Part shown: piece by piece, positions 51,414 through 64,000 of the stretch
Layout of the letters: each line of letters opens with the position of its first letter
Position numbering within the stretch: the stretch's first letter is position 1
Assembly: GCA_022376465.1 (NCBI GenBank)
Contig: JACDTU010000019.1
Coordinates: 248,001 to 312,000 of the forward strand
Direction: 5' to 3'
From: Cubamyces lactineus
Taxonomy: Eukaryota > Basidiomycota > Agaricomycetes > Polyporales > Polyporaceae
Length of the DNA: 64,000 nucleotides
Position numbers and translations under genes: made by a program
The notes under the pieces: generated by a model
The model's input: the letters and a program-made list of their open reading frames with translations, nothing else
What the model was told of the DNA's origin: nothing
Database searches by the model: none

Positions 51414-54400
51414 TCAGCTCTGCACCAATAATCCCGCATCTCTCAAGCAATTCGCACTCACTAGAGTACTGGACGACCATGTTTGTGGCTCTGCACTCAT
51501 TTCGAACTGGATGGTTCCGCCCGAAACAATGTCGGCATGGGTGATGATTGGAGTGTCGAGCGCGCGGCCGTTCACAGTGACGCTCTTGATGTACGGCTTG
51601 GTCGGAGCTCCAGGAGAGGTGATGACGAGTGGTTTGGGCGCGTTGGGTAAGTCAATCGTTACCTTGTCGAAGAAAGGTCTGTCAAACGCTGCAGTGAGCA
51701 ATAGCTCGAGGTTGCGGGCTACTGGCATACTCACGTTCCAATCACATAGTCGGTTGACACAGGGTCGACGGGATAGAACCCGAGCGCGCTGAAGATGTAC
51801 CATGCGCTCATTTGGCCGCAGTCCTCGTTCTGCAGGAAGTCAGTAACACAAATAGTCACGGGATAGAGGCGGGTACATACTCCGGAGAGACCGTTGACAG
51901 AGTTATTGTAATAGTCCTTGGCAATCTCACGAATCCGCTCTTGAGACTTCGACGCTGCGCCCGCCAGGGAATAGAGGTATGGAATGTGGTGTGATGGCTA
52001 GGGGGGCATTCGTCAGTCTATTGTAACCGGGTTATACCAGTATGACGCACCTCGTTGGTATGGTCGTTGTGTCCTATAGCTGTGATTGAGCGTAATGTCC
52101 ATGTAGGGTTCAGAGCGACGCTCACCTCCGTCAAAGTGCTGATCGAGGAACTCCACGAAAGACTTATTACCTCCCCTCCGCTCGATCAGCGCATTCACAT
52201 CGTGCACAACATCGAATGTGTACGCCCACATGTCGCCCTCGGTCCAGCCGGCATTCTGGCCTGCCCATGAGCCGTCTGCATTGCGTGCTTCCATGAAGCC
52301 GGTATCGTTGTTGAAGATGGTGAACGGCGCAGAGAAGGCGCGAGCGCGGAAGAAGGCTGCATCTGCATCCTTGCCGAGTGCAGCCGCCAGCACGGAGACT
52401 GCGTAGTCGTCGTCTGCAGACATTATCAGTAAATTGATAGGCACACGAACAGAGAAATGCGCACATGCGTAGTCCAGAGTCCGGGATGCAGCTTCAGAGT
52501 GAATGTCGGACGCGACCCATCCATGTGTGGCATACACAGACGACAGCCCGGCACGGACCTCGTAACCGACGTGCTGTGATAAGTGGGCGAAGTGAGGAAG
52601 CTAGTGATAATCCCTTGAGCGGCTTATTCATACCTGCTCGCGATCAAAGTACCTATGGGCATCCGTGTTATTGTCCGTGGTATCAACAATACCATGGGAT
52701 CTGAATACTACTCACGAAATCGTCCAATCTTCCTCTGGAGGAACCGTCGCATCTTTGTGTACCGCAGCGTAAGCCGTCTCGAGGTCGAATCCAGTGAATC
52801 CCTTCGCGACGGCTTCCGCAACAAGTGAATCAGCATGCGTGCCGACCTATCCTTTTGAGTGAGCTATGTTGCGAAACGTTCGTGACAAAGGCTATTATAC
52901 CATGATGTTAGTTTCTGCAATTGTCAATCAGTAAAACTCGCCGAACAATTGCGGAACATCAAAGCTTACCAACGATATTCTTCCACATCGGCAGCCAGCC
53001 ACCCTGTTCACCACGTTAGGCTTGTTGCTCAGTTTGAACCTAGACACCCGTACCTCAACGTAATCTTGCAGCATACTCTGAACCATTCCTGGGATGCGCT
53101 CCGGAGCAAGCAAAATTTGCCATGCCCACTCCGACCGGAAGGTGTCCTGTTCATGTGCTCAGCAGTGCTGGCGAATCACAAGATCCAAGGGGCAAGGTAC
53201 CCACCCAGATCGAGTACCCGGTGTACGATTCGCCCTCATGAACGGTTTCATCATAACCGGAGTAGTAATGACCATCCTCACTTTGCTCGTACGGGTACTA
53301 TGAGTGTACCGGTCAGCATAGAGTTGTCGTCCGTCCATGAGACACGACCTACCTGAAGCGTGTGGAATATGCCAGTGTAGAAAATCTCGCTCTTCTCTTG
53401 GTCAGCGCCTTCAATCTTGACGCGGTCAAGCTTCTCTGCCCATTGGGCGCGAGTTTTCTCTGCCGTCTGTTCGAGTGTTGTCCCATCTGGAATCTCGTTG
53501 TCCAAGTTCTTCCTGGCCTGCTCTACGGAGATGAACGACACGCCCACACGGACGTCGACACGCTTCGTGCCATGGGCAAATCGCGCGAAGCCCGACAGCA
53601 GCGCGCCCTGCCCGTCCGTCGCATGCTCCTTTACGCTTCTGTTCTGCGCAATGCCAAAGCCGTCGAACGGCACGTCGAACCGAGCACAGAAGTAGCCTGC
53701 GAAGTTGGACGCAGGACTGGGCCCGATGATAAAGTCCTGTCGCTCGGGGTTGTGACCGGTGATCTCGCGCCGGGAGTGGTCGATGTGAATAGACCCGTGA
53801 GGATAGGTCACATTCGACGGGTCATCTGAGCCCAAGACAAAAGCACGCGTCGCCTCAACAAGAACGTAAGGTGTATCGGTGTCCTCGAATGTGAATCGGA
53901 GGTGCCCCACGCGAGATGCTAATCGAGGTCAAGTGTGAGCAAGGTTAGATCTCAGCGGGGTCAGATGATACGGAGGTCTTACTGGCAGACTGTTCAGCAT
54001 GTATCTTGCCACCCTCGAGAGCGTCCATTACGACCGAATAGTAGCTCGCAGTTGCAATTTCGTTGGCGTGGGTGAATGGCATACCGCGATGCTCGAACAC
54101 GCTCTGTACCTTGCCTGCACCAGGCGCTATGATGGCCTGCCCGCTTTCACCCATCCAAATTGCGGGCTGGTGTGTGCCCTGAAAGCCGTGGATAGTCGTG
54201 TCTGTGTAGTTGTATGGAGTGACGGAGACGTAATTCTGGCGAGTCTGGGCGACCCAACGCGTCATCGCGAACGGCGGAGCCGTGGAGGGGATCATACCCC
54301 CAGAGCCATTCGGGGAATCGCCGCCGTTCCCTATGAACCTGGAGTCATTGGAACAGGATTAGCTTATTGAAGATTTGTTTAGGCCACAATTCGTGCGATT

Positions 54401-54617
54401 CCTCCACACCTTGCGTTGCAAGACAATGCGGGATGTGGTGAGGATCGGCATGAATGTGCTACAGATATGTTAGACAACTGGTCCAAAATCGTACTCACGG
54501 GTCTACGTAGTCGACAGCAGAGCTGGCGGGTTTAGAAAACGCTGCCGGCGCGTCGCGACGATGCAGATGTGCAGCAGACGAGGCCGCCAGTAACGCGAGC
54601 ACGAGCAACCGACGCAT
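51414..54617 (-). CDS. Secreted GH92 alpha-1,2-mannosidase-like glycosidase
   Basis: The start at 54617 opens a signal peptide (MRRLLVLALLAASSAAH), and exon 1 ends at 54499. About ten further exons follow. GH92 landmarks in order are TTIHGFQGTHQPAIW, GSIHIDHSRREI, YSGYDETVHEGESY, SIWDTFRSEWAW, GWLPMWKN, NDHTNEPSHHIPYLY and the C-terminal NEDCGQMSAWYIFSALGFYP. These are the conserved blocks of the exo-acting, calcium-dependent GH92 mannosidases that trim mannose from glycans. No broken exon was noticed. The last dozen codons before 51414 are uncertain because a possible donor (GTGAGT near 51460) precedes the stop. The gene is divergent from a GH3 gene across about 930 bp. Confidence 0.9.
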
Positions 54618-55548
54618 GACTACGTCCGTTGGGCTTGCTACGCTCAGTAGGGGGGAAGGCTCGGAGAGCAGGAAAGGGATGCTCTCTGCCGCGTCGTGGG
54701 GTAAGACGGCGGCGGAGGACAAGCTCAGAGTCCAGCACAACTTCGCGTAGCCGCGCCAATTAATGGTGCAGGGATGGTCACGTGGCCGAGTACTCGGGCC
54801 GGAGATCGAGATCGGGGTCGTCTCTGCGCTTTCGTGGACTGTGCCAGTGGCAGTAACAGTGCCACAAAGTTGCACATCTCCTCTTTCGTCTGCACCGTCT
54901 TCCAACGCAATGCGCATGCAGAAGTTAGCACCAACAACCAGCATTTACGCTGCAATCTGCGAACACTAGCCACTCTGAAGGTACGTCATGAAGAAACTTC
55001 TGTACGACCTTCGTGTCAGATTCAGGTCAGGTGCCATCAGACCAGCACACCAGGTGCCAGAGTCCGCACTTCTCCTACCCGTGGTGCCTAACATCGCAGT
55101 GTAGGATTCTAGCACTGTGCACTTAGCAGTTTTTCCGGAGGTAAAACAGCCACCAGCTGCACAGACAGCGACTAGTACCAGTACTAGATGACGTTTTGGA
55201 TCAGAGTACCCAACCTGGGCCTCGTAAACATGCTTCGTCCAGATTACATCCCTCGTTCCCTCGCTAGACTCGAGGTGCGGACTAACCTCGGACTGGAGCA
55301 ATACCCTCTTGGCCTATGCGATGCTCGCACAGGCGGGGAAGCCCACACAAGACGACGTCGGTCCGCGCTGCACTCGATGAGGCCCGCCCGGCCCTCTTCA
55401 CATTTTCCCGCCTCTCATCAAATGACCCCGAGGTTACCTCGCAAGCGTATGCATAGCACCGACTTGCTGGCATATAAGTGGAAGGGGTCGACGCTCTGTG
55501 CTTTCTACTAGTCACCCTCGGCCTGCATCAACTGGGTGGTGTCTACAA
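54618..55548. promoter_or_regulatory. Divergent promoter between GH92 and GH3 genes
   Basis: These 931 bp separate the two start codons. A TATA-like gcatataagtgg at about 55468-55479 lies near 75 bases before the GH3 ATG. No clear TATA was found for the GH92 side. Co-regulation of the two secreted glycosidases is an inference from the arrangement. Confidence 0.5.
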
Positions 55549-58500
55549 ATGGCGCGTATTCTCCTCACAGTGCTGCCGCTATTAGCCGCCATTTCACGCG
55601 CAAGCGAGCTTGGCGTTCGCGAGGACTTACACTTCCCGCTACACGCACGCGGAACCAATAAGGACGGATCTGTACCCGTATACAAGAACCCACATGCCAG
55701 CATTGAAGACCGGGTCAACGATTTGCTTCCGAGAATGACACTTGAAGAAAAGGTTGCTCAGCTGTAAGGGTATTCACATTCCGTCTCAAGTCAAGCTCAC
55801 ACGTGCACTTGCTAGAATCCAGGGCGACATGAATGGTTGGATGGACTTCGACGATCCTCTCGACGACACGAAGACATTCAACCAAACTGGCCTTGTACGT
55901 TGCTCCCATAGTTTCCGCGACAATCGTGAATCTAAGTGGTTGAACTTCTAGGAAGAGATGATGAGCCAGAAATCCGGATCCATCTGGGGAGGTTACCTCA
56001 CGCCGTGGGACAAGTTCGTGTTCGGTGTGACCGTCGGCCAGCGCTATCTCATGGAAAACACCACGCTTGGCATCCCCGCGCTCGTACAATCCGAAGGTAA
56101 ATCATTGCTTCTTTACCTGAAGAACTTGACTTCACAAGAAGTCAACCCCCCCCCCCCTCTAGGTTTGCACGGCTTCACAAACAATGGGACAATATGGCCT
56201 TCGCCCATCGGCCTCGCGGCATCCTTCAATACGGACCTGCTCAAGCAAGCCGCTGCGACGATCGCAGACGAAGCTGAAGGTCTTGGCTTCTCGCAACTCT
56301 TCGCTCCTGTGTTAGACCTCTCCCGCGAACTGCGCTGGGGTCGTGTCGAAGAGAACTTTGGCGAAGACCCTTTCCTGTGAGCTTCAGACCCTATCGTGCC
56401 TCTCGTGCGAACGCCACTCATTAATCACGCCAAGTACGGGAGAAATGGGGTTGGCGTACGTCAGTGGACTCCAATCTGGACGCAGACGGAATGCGAGTTC
56501 GTCTGCCATTGCTCGTATGGCATCCACATGCAAGCACTTTGCTGCTTTCGGAAGCCCACAGGGAGGCTTGTGAGTCTTGAAACGCAATGGTATGTGAGCT
56601 CAACCTGACCACACATGTGCAGGAACATCGCGCAAGTAACAGGTGGAGAGCGCGAGTTGCGCTCTGCTTATCTCAAGCCTTTCAACCGTGCGTGTGTGGA
56701 GAGCTTGGCGATCATGACTGCATATTCGAGCTATGATGGAATACCCGCCATCGCGAACAAGCGTATGCTTCTGTCCTCTGTACGACTGGTGTTGCGACTT
56801 ATGGCGTCCTCATTATAGACTTACTGACAGACATTGGATGCGACATCCTCTCTCAGTTGCGGTGTTGTTCAGCTTTGCTCATTGTCTCCCTCAGTTGCGT
56901 AACGAATGGGGTTACCAGTACTGGGTAACTACCGACGCCGGCTCCGTCGACTTACTCATCACTACCCACGGTACATGCGACACGCGCGAATGCGCTGCCA
57001 AGACCGCTCTTGAGAACGGGCTTAGTGGCGAGATGGGTGGTGGCACGTACACATACCTCACCCTTCCAGGTCAGTTACCCACTTTACGCCCCGACGGCGG
57101 CATCATGCTGATGTTTCGCGGGAAGACCAAGTCAAGGCAGGCACTGTCGACGTCAAGTATATTGACGAGACCGTGAAAGCGATGCTACGCACCAAGTTTG
57201 CGTTGGGACTGTTTGAGAGTATGTGGCGGATGTTATTACCTCCCACCGCCGAAATACCAACTCGTCTCGACAGATCCGTATCCGTATGACGACTACTTGT
57301 CCACGCTGCGAACACCCGAGACGCGCGAACTCCTGCACACTATGGAGCGCGAGACCATTGTGCTGTTGGAAAACAAGCAGAACACTCTTCCGCTTAGCAA
57401 GTCAATCAACTCAGTCGCCCTCATTGGTCCACAAGTAGATCGCGTATCTGTACGCCGACCCTTATGACTTCCTACTTAACGACATCTAACCGTTTACCGC
57501 TTGCAGTTCGGTGACTACGTCTTCTTCAACGCCTCCAACAACGGCATCTCCCCTCTCGCCGGCTTCACTCAGCTTCTATCCAACACCTCCGTCAAGATCA
57601 ACTACGCAGAAGGCTGCAAGCTCTGGTCCGACGACCCCTCCGGGATACCTGCCGCCGTCGCCGCAGCGAAAGACTCCGACGCAGCTATCGTCATGGTCGG
57701 CACGTGGTCGCTCGACCAGACGCTCCTCTGGACACCTGGCACGAACGCGACGACGGGTGAACATGTTGACCTGTCCGACCTCGGGCTGGTCGGTGCGCAG
57801 TTGCAACTGGTGCAAGCTATCAAGGACGCGGGGAAACCCACGATTGTGGTTCTCGTCAGTGGCAAGCCCGTCGCAGAACCATGGATTCAAGAGCGTGAGT
57901 GGAAGACAGCCTTTGTTAAAGCGGACTGTACCCTGAAATTTGTTGTTGCCACGCTAGACGCCGACGCGGTCGTTCAGCAGTTCTATCCCGGGGAGCTGGG
58001 CGGACTCGCACTAGCAGAAATAATCTTCGGCGACGTCAACCCCTCAGGTACGGCGCACACTTCTCAGTCTCCCAACAACCCGTCGCTGACTGCACATGCA
58101 GGGAAACTCCCTGTCTCTTTCCCTCGCAGCGTTGGCACGACGCCTGTATTCTATAACTACCTCAAGGGCAGCCGGCCAATCGACCCTGGGCAGATTCTCG
58201 ATGATGGCACCCTCGTGTTTGGGCATCAGGTGAGCTTCTGCCGATCCTGCATCTCCTATCCCACGCTAATATCATGGCAGTACGTGTTAGACACGCCTGT
58301 GCCCATCTGGAGCTTTGGCCATGGCCTGAGCTACACGACGTTTAACTAGTAAGCGCAGCTTCATGTATCTCATGACGTGATACCGACGCAAGTCTACCAG
58401 CACGGACCTTGCGTTGTCGAAACCTACGATCGGGCCAAATGAGGACTTCAGCGTGTCTGTTACTGTGCACAACACAGGCGACCGTGACGGCAAGGAAGTT

Positions 58501-58854
58501 GTTCAGGTGTGGCCTTACCCGACTTCTGAGATCTCACGTCAGGTGCTGAGGACATGTGCTAGGTGTATGCGACAGACGTCGTCAGCTCAGTAGTGACACC
58601 GAACCAGCAGCTCGTCGGCTTCCAGAAGGTCGACATTCCGTGAGTTATTGACTGAGACGATCATACATCCCAAAGACGCTCACAACAGGCTCTCTAGGGC
58701 TGGTTCGTCCAAACGCGTGACGATCCCCGTCACGATCACTGAGCTTGCTGTATGGACGTTGGATAATAAATGGGTGGTAGAGCCTGGCCAATTTGCTATC
58801 AAGGTTGGGACCAGCGACCAGACGTTCTTAAACACCACTCTGGTGGTGCAGTAG
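55549..58854 (+). CDS. Secreted GH3 beta-glucosidase
   Basis: The ATG at 55549 starts a signal peptide (MARILLTVLPLLAAISRA). The gene has about a dozen short introns; the first exons are 55549-55763, 55816-55894 and 55952-56096. GH3 motifs in order are MTLEEKVAQL, QSEGLHGF, PVLDLSRELRWGRVEENFGEDP, CKHFAAFGSPQGG and WVTTDAGSVD, which holds the nucleophile Asp. The C-terminal GH3 domain follows (VMVGTWSLD, FYPGELGG). A fibronectin III-like domain ends the protein (SFGHGLSYTTF, then TVHNTGDRDGKEVVQVYA). It should release glucose or xylose from oligosaccharides outside the cell. One splice site near 56836 does not fit GT-AG (see findings), so an internal defect is possible. Confidence 0.88.
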
Positions 58855-59601
58855 TCTCGAGTTGTTTGCTACCTATGTGTATACAGACAGAGGAGCCTTG
58901 GAAATGACACGCACGGAATATGAGTTAAGCGCCCATGACGGCTTCAGAGCTTTGTGGAAGACCATGGCGGCCTTGACTGGCCTGGTGGCATCTAGACTGC
59001 CAGAGACAATAGCCGAAGATCTCGGCCTCCCTTCTCGTGTTTTTGAATTGTCGGAAATGGACCGACTCTTCATCTACCTCCCCAGCCCAGGGCGCTTAGT
59101 AAGGCGTGTGCTACGCCGAATAGTACAGAGTGCTATACGCCACATATCCCAACGTGGATGATGTCACCCCCTCTGTTTTCCCTGAACGCGAATATAAATC
59201 CACGTCGCATTTCCTCGGGCCAGTCTTCCTTTCCCCCTTTCCTTGTATTGTGCCACCAGGCGAGCCTCCGACAAGGTGAGTGCATGTGTCTGATGTCGGA
59301 CGATTTTCTACGCGCCTCATCAACGCGAACGCGTACGCGGGATATTAATTACGAACTATCCTGAGCAGTGGATGTATGCGTCGTGCGACGTGCTCATCAG
59401 TCAGATTGTTGAACCTGCTGGATTCCGTTCGTGCTCTCCAGGCTCGTACTCTGCACAAATAATCGATTTGTTGACGCCGTGTCTCGCCTAACTACATGCA
59501 CTCTGTGTGCCACTGATAGGCTCCGTGACCAGTGGCGGATGATAATACTCACTTCTGAGGCCCTCTTCCTCTTATTCATGACTGATCTCCCGTCATTACA
59601 G
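58855..59601. other. Intergenic
   Basis: This lies between the GH3 gene and the F-box gene. A 99-residue frame at 58862-59161 resembles nothing known. CTTCATTACAG just before 59602 looks like a splice acceptor, so the F-box gene may have a 5' leader exon here. Confidence 0.5.
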
Positions 59602-61209
59602 ATGTCCGGAGCGGCCGGCGCCCGTCTCAACGTCGACATCCTCCTCGATGTCATGGCATTGTCGGACAACCCGACTATATGCCGCCTCATGCGTTCGTCG
59701 CGCGAACTATACCACGAGGGCCCCAAGTATCTTCTCCGAAGGGGTGTCAGGCTCAAGAAAGTGTCGAGCGTATCGTCGTTCGTCATGTTCATGAAGGCCG
59801 AGCAGCCCCATCGCTTCCAATTCCTCAGGCGACTACACATTTCTACTGGATGCCTCCCACCTTCCGATGCTTGTGCTCTAGAGCAACTACTGATCAATAA
59901 CGAGTCTCACTTCGACATCCGTCGCCTCACCATCGACCACTCTGAAGAGTTCTTTGACTCAAGCCCAGGACTTGTCGGAGCGTTCGCCTTAATTCACACT
60001 GTAACTGACCTCACAATGTCGGAGATCGGCCGGCGCGCAAGCCTCTTTCTCGAGCGTTCCCGATCAAAGCTCGTCTCCGCCGACTTGTCGATGGTGATGC
60101 GCCCTCTGCCTGCTGACAGTGAGGACAGCGACGACGACGACGACTACGACGATGACGCCTTTGACGCCACTATCCGCAATCCGATCCTCCAACTCCACAA
60201 TTCTCAAGATACCCTCAAGACGCTCAGCGTCGAATGGGCAGACACTGATTGCGACCTAGATGTCCTCTACAAGGAGCGCTATCCCAACGTCAAGACACTC
60301 ACCCTCGCCTCCAACGAGCTCCCATACACGATGCACTACGCCCGCGCATATCCGAATCTCTCCGAGCTTACACTCGACGTCGCCACACGCGAGCTGGCCG
60401 AGCTCGGGACGGACATCGACAGCTTCGTCGAGCACCGATACGTGAACAAGCTCGAACAGATGCAGCACGGGACGTGGGAGCGCCTCAAAGCCGTGCACGG
60501 AACGCTCATCGACCAGTTCCTCCTCGGGCTCCTCTGCGAGGTCGAGCAGGTGCATATCAATGGCAACTTCATGGACAAGCGCATGTTCCGCTCCGTGCTC
60601 GCGACGACGCGCCCGAAGTACGTCAACTTCCAGGGCTTCGACGTCGACCTCTTTTTCGACGGCGAGTTCAGGAGGCTCATGCGTGGACCCCTCCTTGCAC
60701 CCGTGCGATGCTTCGAGATCATGATATTCTTTGGGGGCATGCTGCAGCCCGAAGAAGTGGATGTGCCTAAAGCTTTGGTACGTGAACAACTTCATGCGCG
60801 TCATGGCCGATTCTGAACGCTGTTGCTTGTGCACACATAGGATGCACTCATCCAGGGCATCAGCCAAACTTCCATCACCTCCTTCGGAGTCACTCTCTGC
60901 TGCTTTGGTCTTCAGGCCGAGTTGGGCACGAAAAAAACCAAGGCTCAGGTGGAATTGTGCCCTGCGGAGCAATACCTCCATGACCTCAACTTCGACGAGC
61001 TAGCCATACGAATACGCGAGGCCGTGCCGACCCTGAAGACCGTTACCATTTCCCTGATCGGACATAGCACGCGCGAGAACGGGTTCGGCGTGTATGGCGA
61101 CGATGTGGATTACAAGCCAGACGCAGTCGAGTCGCTCCCGCTATGGCATGCAGCGACCATCACCCACTTCAAGATCCCATCTTTCTTGAACAAACTGCCT
61201 TTCTTCTAG
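59602..61209 (+). CDS. F-box-like protein, 514 aa
   Basis: Exons are 59602-60777 and 60841-61209 (1545 nt), with a 63-bp GT-AG intron. The start chosen is MSGAAGARLNVDILL; an upstream in-frame Met at 59578 is possible. Residues 8-50 (LNVDILLDVMALSDNPTICR, then REL.....GPKYLLRR) match the fungal F-box-like start motif that binds Skp1 in SCF ubiquitin ligases. The rest holds leucine-rich, irregular repeats and an acidic run (SEDSDDDDDYDDD). Agaricomycetes have large families of such proteins. Its target is unknown. It is convergent with the WD40 fusion gene, with 77 bp between the stops. Confidence 0.75.
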
Positions 61210-61286
61210 GGACGTTCATTCGCAAACGAAGCCTACAGTGTAACATAGATCGCATAATCGTACATAACAGCACTGATATATCATCA

Positions 61287-64000
61287 TCAATCCTCGACCT
61301 CTTGAACCACCCGGATCCGGACTGAGCCGTCGTCCGACGCAGACACCAATTTGTCTCCCCTCGGGGAGAACTGCAGAGCCGTCACCTTGTCGAGATGCCC
61401 GGCTAGCGGGGGGAGGCTGGCGCCCGTCCTCGTATCCCACATCAACACCTCGTTCTCTCCCCCGCTCGATGCGATATACTTGCCATCAGGCGAAAACACG
61501 GCCGTGTTCGCCAGCGCGTCGTTGCGTTCAAACGTGTACACGACCTCGCCCGTGTACGAATCGCACAGCTTGAGCGTCCCGTCGTTCGATGCGCTCATGA
61601 CGCGTTTCCCGTCCGGGGAGAACGCGACGCCCCACACCCCTCCAGTATGCTCGTATATGTTCACCAGCGCCTCGCCCGTCTCTACACTCCATACTCGGCT
61701 CGACATGTCTTCTGAGCCCGTGACGACGCGCCGACTCTCAGGGTCAAACGCAATGGACCAAACGAGACCCTTGTGGCCCTCGAGCGTACGATGGAGCGTC
61801 CCTGTTCGCGCGTCCCAGATCTTCGCGGTGTAGTCCGCGCTGCACGACGCGATCCAGCGGTCGTCAGGCGAGAATACGGCGTTCATGACGACCGCGGTAT
61901 GGCCCTCCATAGTCCTGAGGAGTGCACCAGACTTGGCGTCCCAGAGGCGCACAGAGAAGTCGGCGGGGGTCGCCGCGGAGGGCGCGTCGGCAGATGCGAC
62001 GGATGACGTGACGAACTGCTTGCCATCGTGCGAGTACTGGATCGTTTGTACGACGCTGTTGCAATCCTCGAGCTCCGCAATGATGCCGAACGACGCAATC
62101 TCCCAGATGAGGGCGCGCCTGTCGCTTGCGCCCGAGACGAGATATTTGCTATCGGGTGAGAACGCGAGCGCCCACACCGCGTCGGTATGGTCCGCGAGTT
62201 TGCAGACGAGCTCTCCCGTCGTGCCATTTCGCAGAATGATGGTCGTGTCCTCCGATCCGCTGGCGATGTATCGTCCATCGGGAGACCATGCGATGCACGT
62301 TACACTTCCATCATGGTCCAAGAGTACCGTTCTGCCCGCTACGGCTCCAGCGTATCGTTTTGGATCGTCTGCCTCCCCATCGTTGTTGCCATCACTAGCG
62401 TTTGTGCCATCTTCGTCAAATGGAGGGTCTACTTCCCGAGCCTTTTGTTTCTGAAACGCTGGGAGAGGAATGAATACACTAAGCGTCGTTTCTAAGGAAT
62501 TTTTCCACCTCTGGAACTCTCTACTACTTCGACCTGGTCTTCGAACTCCTCGGCCCATTCGGCGCATGCAAGCGCTGCCACTAAATACAGATTCAGTGAG
62601 GTTTTCCAATCGTGGAATTTGATATGATTACCTCTGTCGTGCACAAACACTATGGGCGGCTGCAGTTCTTGCAGTGCAGCAGGGATGTCATCTGGAACGC
62701 CGTCGACCTGACCCTCATTCAGTAATGACATAGGAAGCGGAACGCCTGCGAATGTTCTCACAAATAGCTCATAGAGGTGGTTAGTTGATGCGACGGCAGC
62801 CTCAGCCTGCGTCCCATCCTGCAGATAGTATGAGAACTTGCATAGGCGAAATGGCATGCTGTTCACCTCAAGTACATAATCCAGGATATAGTCTAGGATA
62901 TAGCCAACAGGGTCGTACGCCTAGTATTGTTCAGAGTATATTTGCTTAGGAGGCATATTCATACTGACCTGCTCAACGCCCGCACCACCAGATGACATGT
63001 CCACGCTACTGCCTTCTTCTATGTCTTCGTCTTCCGATGCGTGCCCCGGGTCGTTTGGTCCTGCAGCCGCTCTGATGACCTTGCTGCGCCACCACCTCGT
63101 CTTCAGCTTATAGTAGTGCAAGAACACTGACTGATCTTTCCTTCCACTCTGCGTACGTTGTAGACTCAGTGAGGACGCCGATGCAAGTGAGGAAGAGGAC
63201 GGCGTGTCAGCCTCCGGAGTCGCGGTGATTGCAGCAATGGGGGCCGAGAGGACAGACGACGGCCGTTCCAAAGGTTTAGTGCGCCACTCCGCCCCGCTAG
63301 AGACCATATGTGCGCGGTTGAAGTTGAAACTCCCCTGAGCAAACGGGCCTACGCTCGCCTGGAAAGAAATCTCGCCGCCTGAGCCTTGATGCGTGAAAGC
63401 GCCGAGCCCCCAGTCCTCCGTCTTGACCATCCCACTGACGAAAACGATGTCCTCGCGAGCCAGATCGAGGTCAAGTCTGTCCGTCGCGAAGTGGTACCAC
63501 TCATCGATCTGCGTCACCATATAGCGGGCGAAAGACCTGCTCTGGTGCATCTGATAGCTGTCCGCAGCAGGGCGCACGAAGAGGAATGCGCCACGTTCCC
63601 GTTGGCAAGTGAACTTGAGCCCTCCACCAATAGCTTCTATAGAGCCCCTAGAATGCACCAGCAAGGGAGACGTAAATATTAGCACCACCATATGTGGATC
63701 GAATGAACATACGCCGAGACGCTGACATTGCCACTGGCGTCGACAGTCTTCACGCTTCGACTGGTAAGTTGCGTCTTGATGACATCCTTGCTTTCGTTGA
63801 GAAGATATTGGTTCACAACAAACGGTGTATAGTGATCAGGGACTCCGAAATGCTGTTGCACTTCCCGAGGACGGGTTGCGTTGAACAGACGGTAGAAACC
63901 ACCTTCCCTGATGTAGCCGATATCCCCGATCTCGACCTCACCGTGTTTGGTAGGCTCGGGGTGCCAGAGAGGATAACCGTGTTTGAAGGGAAAGAGCTGC
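61287..64000 (-). CDS. Uncharacterised domain fused to eight WD40 repeats (5' end outside)
   Basis: Exons seen are 63713 to beyond 64000, 62969-63647, 62632-62920, 62509-62580 and 61287-62458; introns are 65, 48, 51 and 50 bp and keep one frame. The N-terminal part (over 430 residues here) starts within EIGDIGYIREGGFYRLFNAT. It contains EVQQHFGVPDHYTPFVVNQ, QRERGAFLFVRP, REDIVFVSGMVKTEDWGLGA and VGYILDYILDYVLE. I know no function for it. Exon 5 begins with an acidic linker and then eight WD40 blades (from GSVTCIAWSPDGRYIASGSE to VSASDDGSVRI), enough for a propeller. No NACHT or NB-ARC motif lies between them. A receptor or scaffold role is speculation. The gene is truncated by the window edge. 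Confidence 0.85.

Overview
The window is nuclear DNA of a filamentous basidiomycete, most probably an Agaricomycete. The host genes are GC-rich and cut by many 48-82 bp GT-AG introns. The gene content is fungal: secreted GMC oxidoreductase, GH92 and GH3 glycosidases, a PSD/PsiD-type decarboxylase pair, an F-box protein and a WD40 fusion protein. The mobile elements (a chromodomain Ty3/gypsy element and a Tc1-type element) fit as well. This is inferred from sequence features only; the species is not identified.

Region 1 (1-8195) is one nearly complete but decayed chromovirus on the minus strand, lacking only the outermost two bases of its left LTR. Between pol and the 3' LTR it carries an unusual set of five small ORFs. 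They are joined by overlapping or abutting stop and start codons, and gag and pol overlap in the same way. Nearly all of its nonsense codons look like C-to-T changes.

Region 2 (8196-15067) is repeat-rich and partly AT-rich, without an intact host gene. It holds an array of TGACTCA sites beside a TATA box, an unrecognised coding relic, and a Tc1/mariner-like element with about 210-bp inverted repeats and a broken DD34E transposase.

Region 3 (15068-29803) holds normal host genes: a GMC oxidoreductase and an FAD monooxygenase (divergent), a secreted aldose 1-epimerase, and a BCAS3/WD40-type protein whose 5' exons are only partly resolved.

Region 4 (about 30.2-36.1 kb) is a segmental tandem duplication of about 3.3 kb. 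Two PSD-like decarboxylase genes are each broken by different mutations, with a relic of the neighbouring MPARN exon between them.

Region 5 (36.8-40 kb) encodes a 923-aa GATA-like zinc-finger protein. About 9 kb of pyrimidine-biased DNA with no convincing gene follows (40.0-49.0 kb).

Region 6 (49.0-64 kb) contains a peroxisomal (SKL-ending) alpha/beta hydrolase, a divergent GH92 mannosidase/GH3 beta-glucosidase pair, an F-box protein, and the 3' part of a gene that fuses an uncharacterised domain to eight WD40 repeats and runs off the right edge. The GH92, GH3 and aldose 1-epimerase genes would all act on plant or fungal carbohydrate outside the cell.
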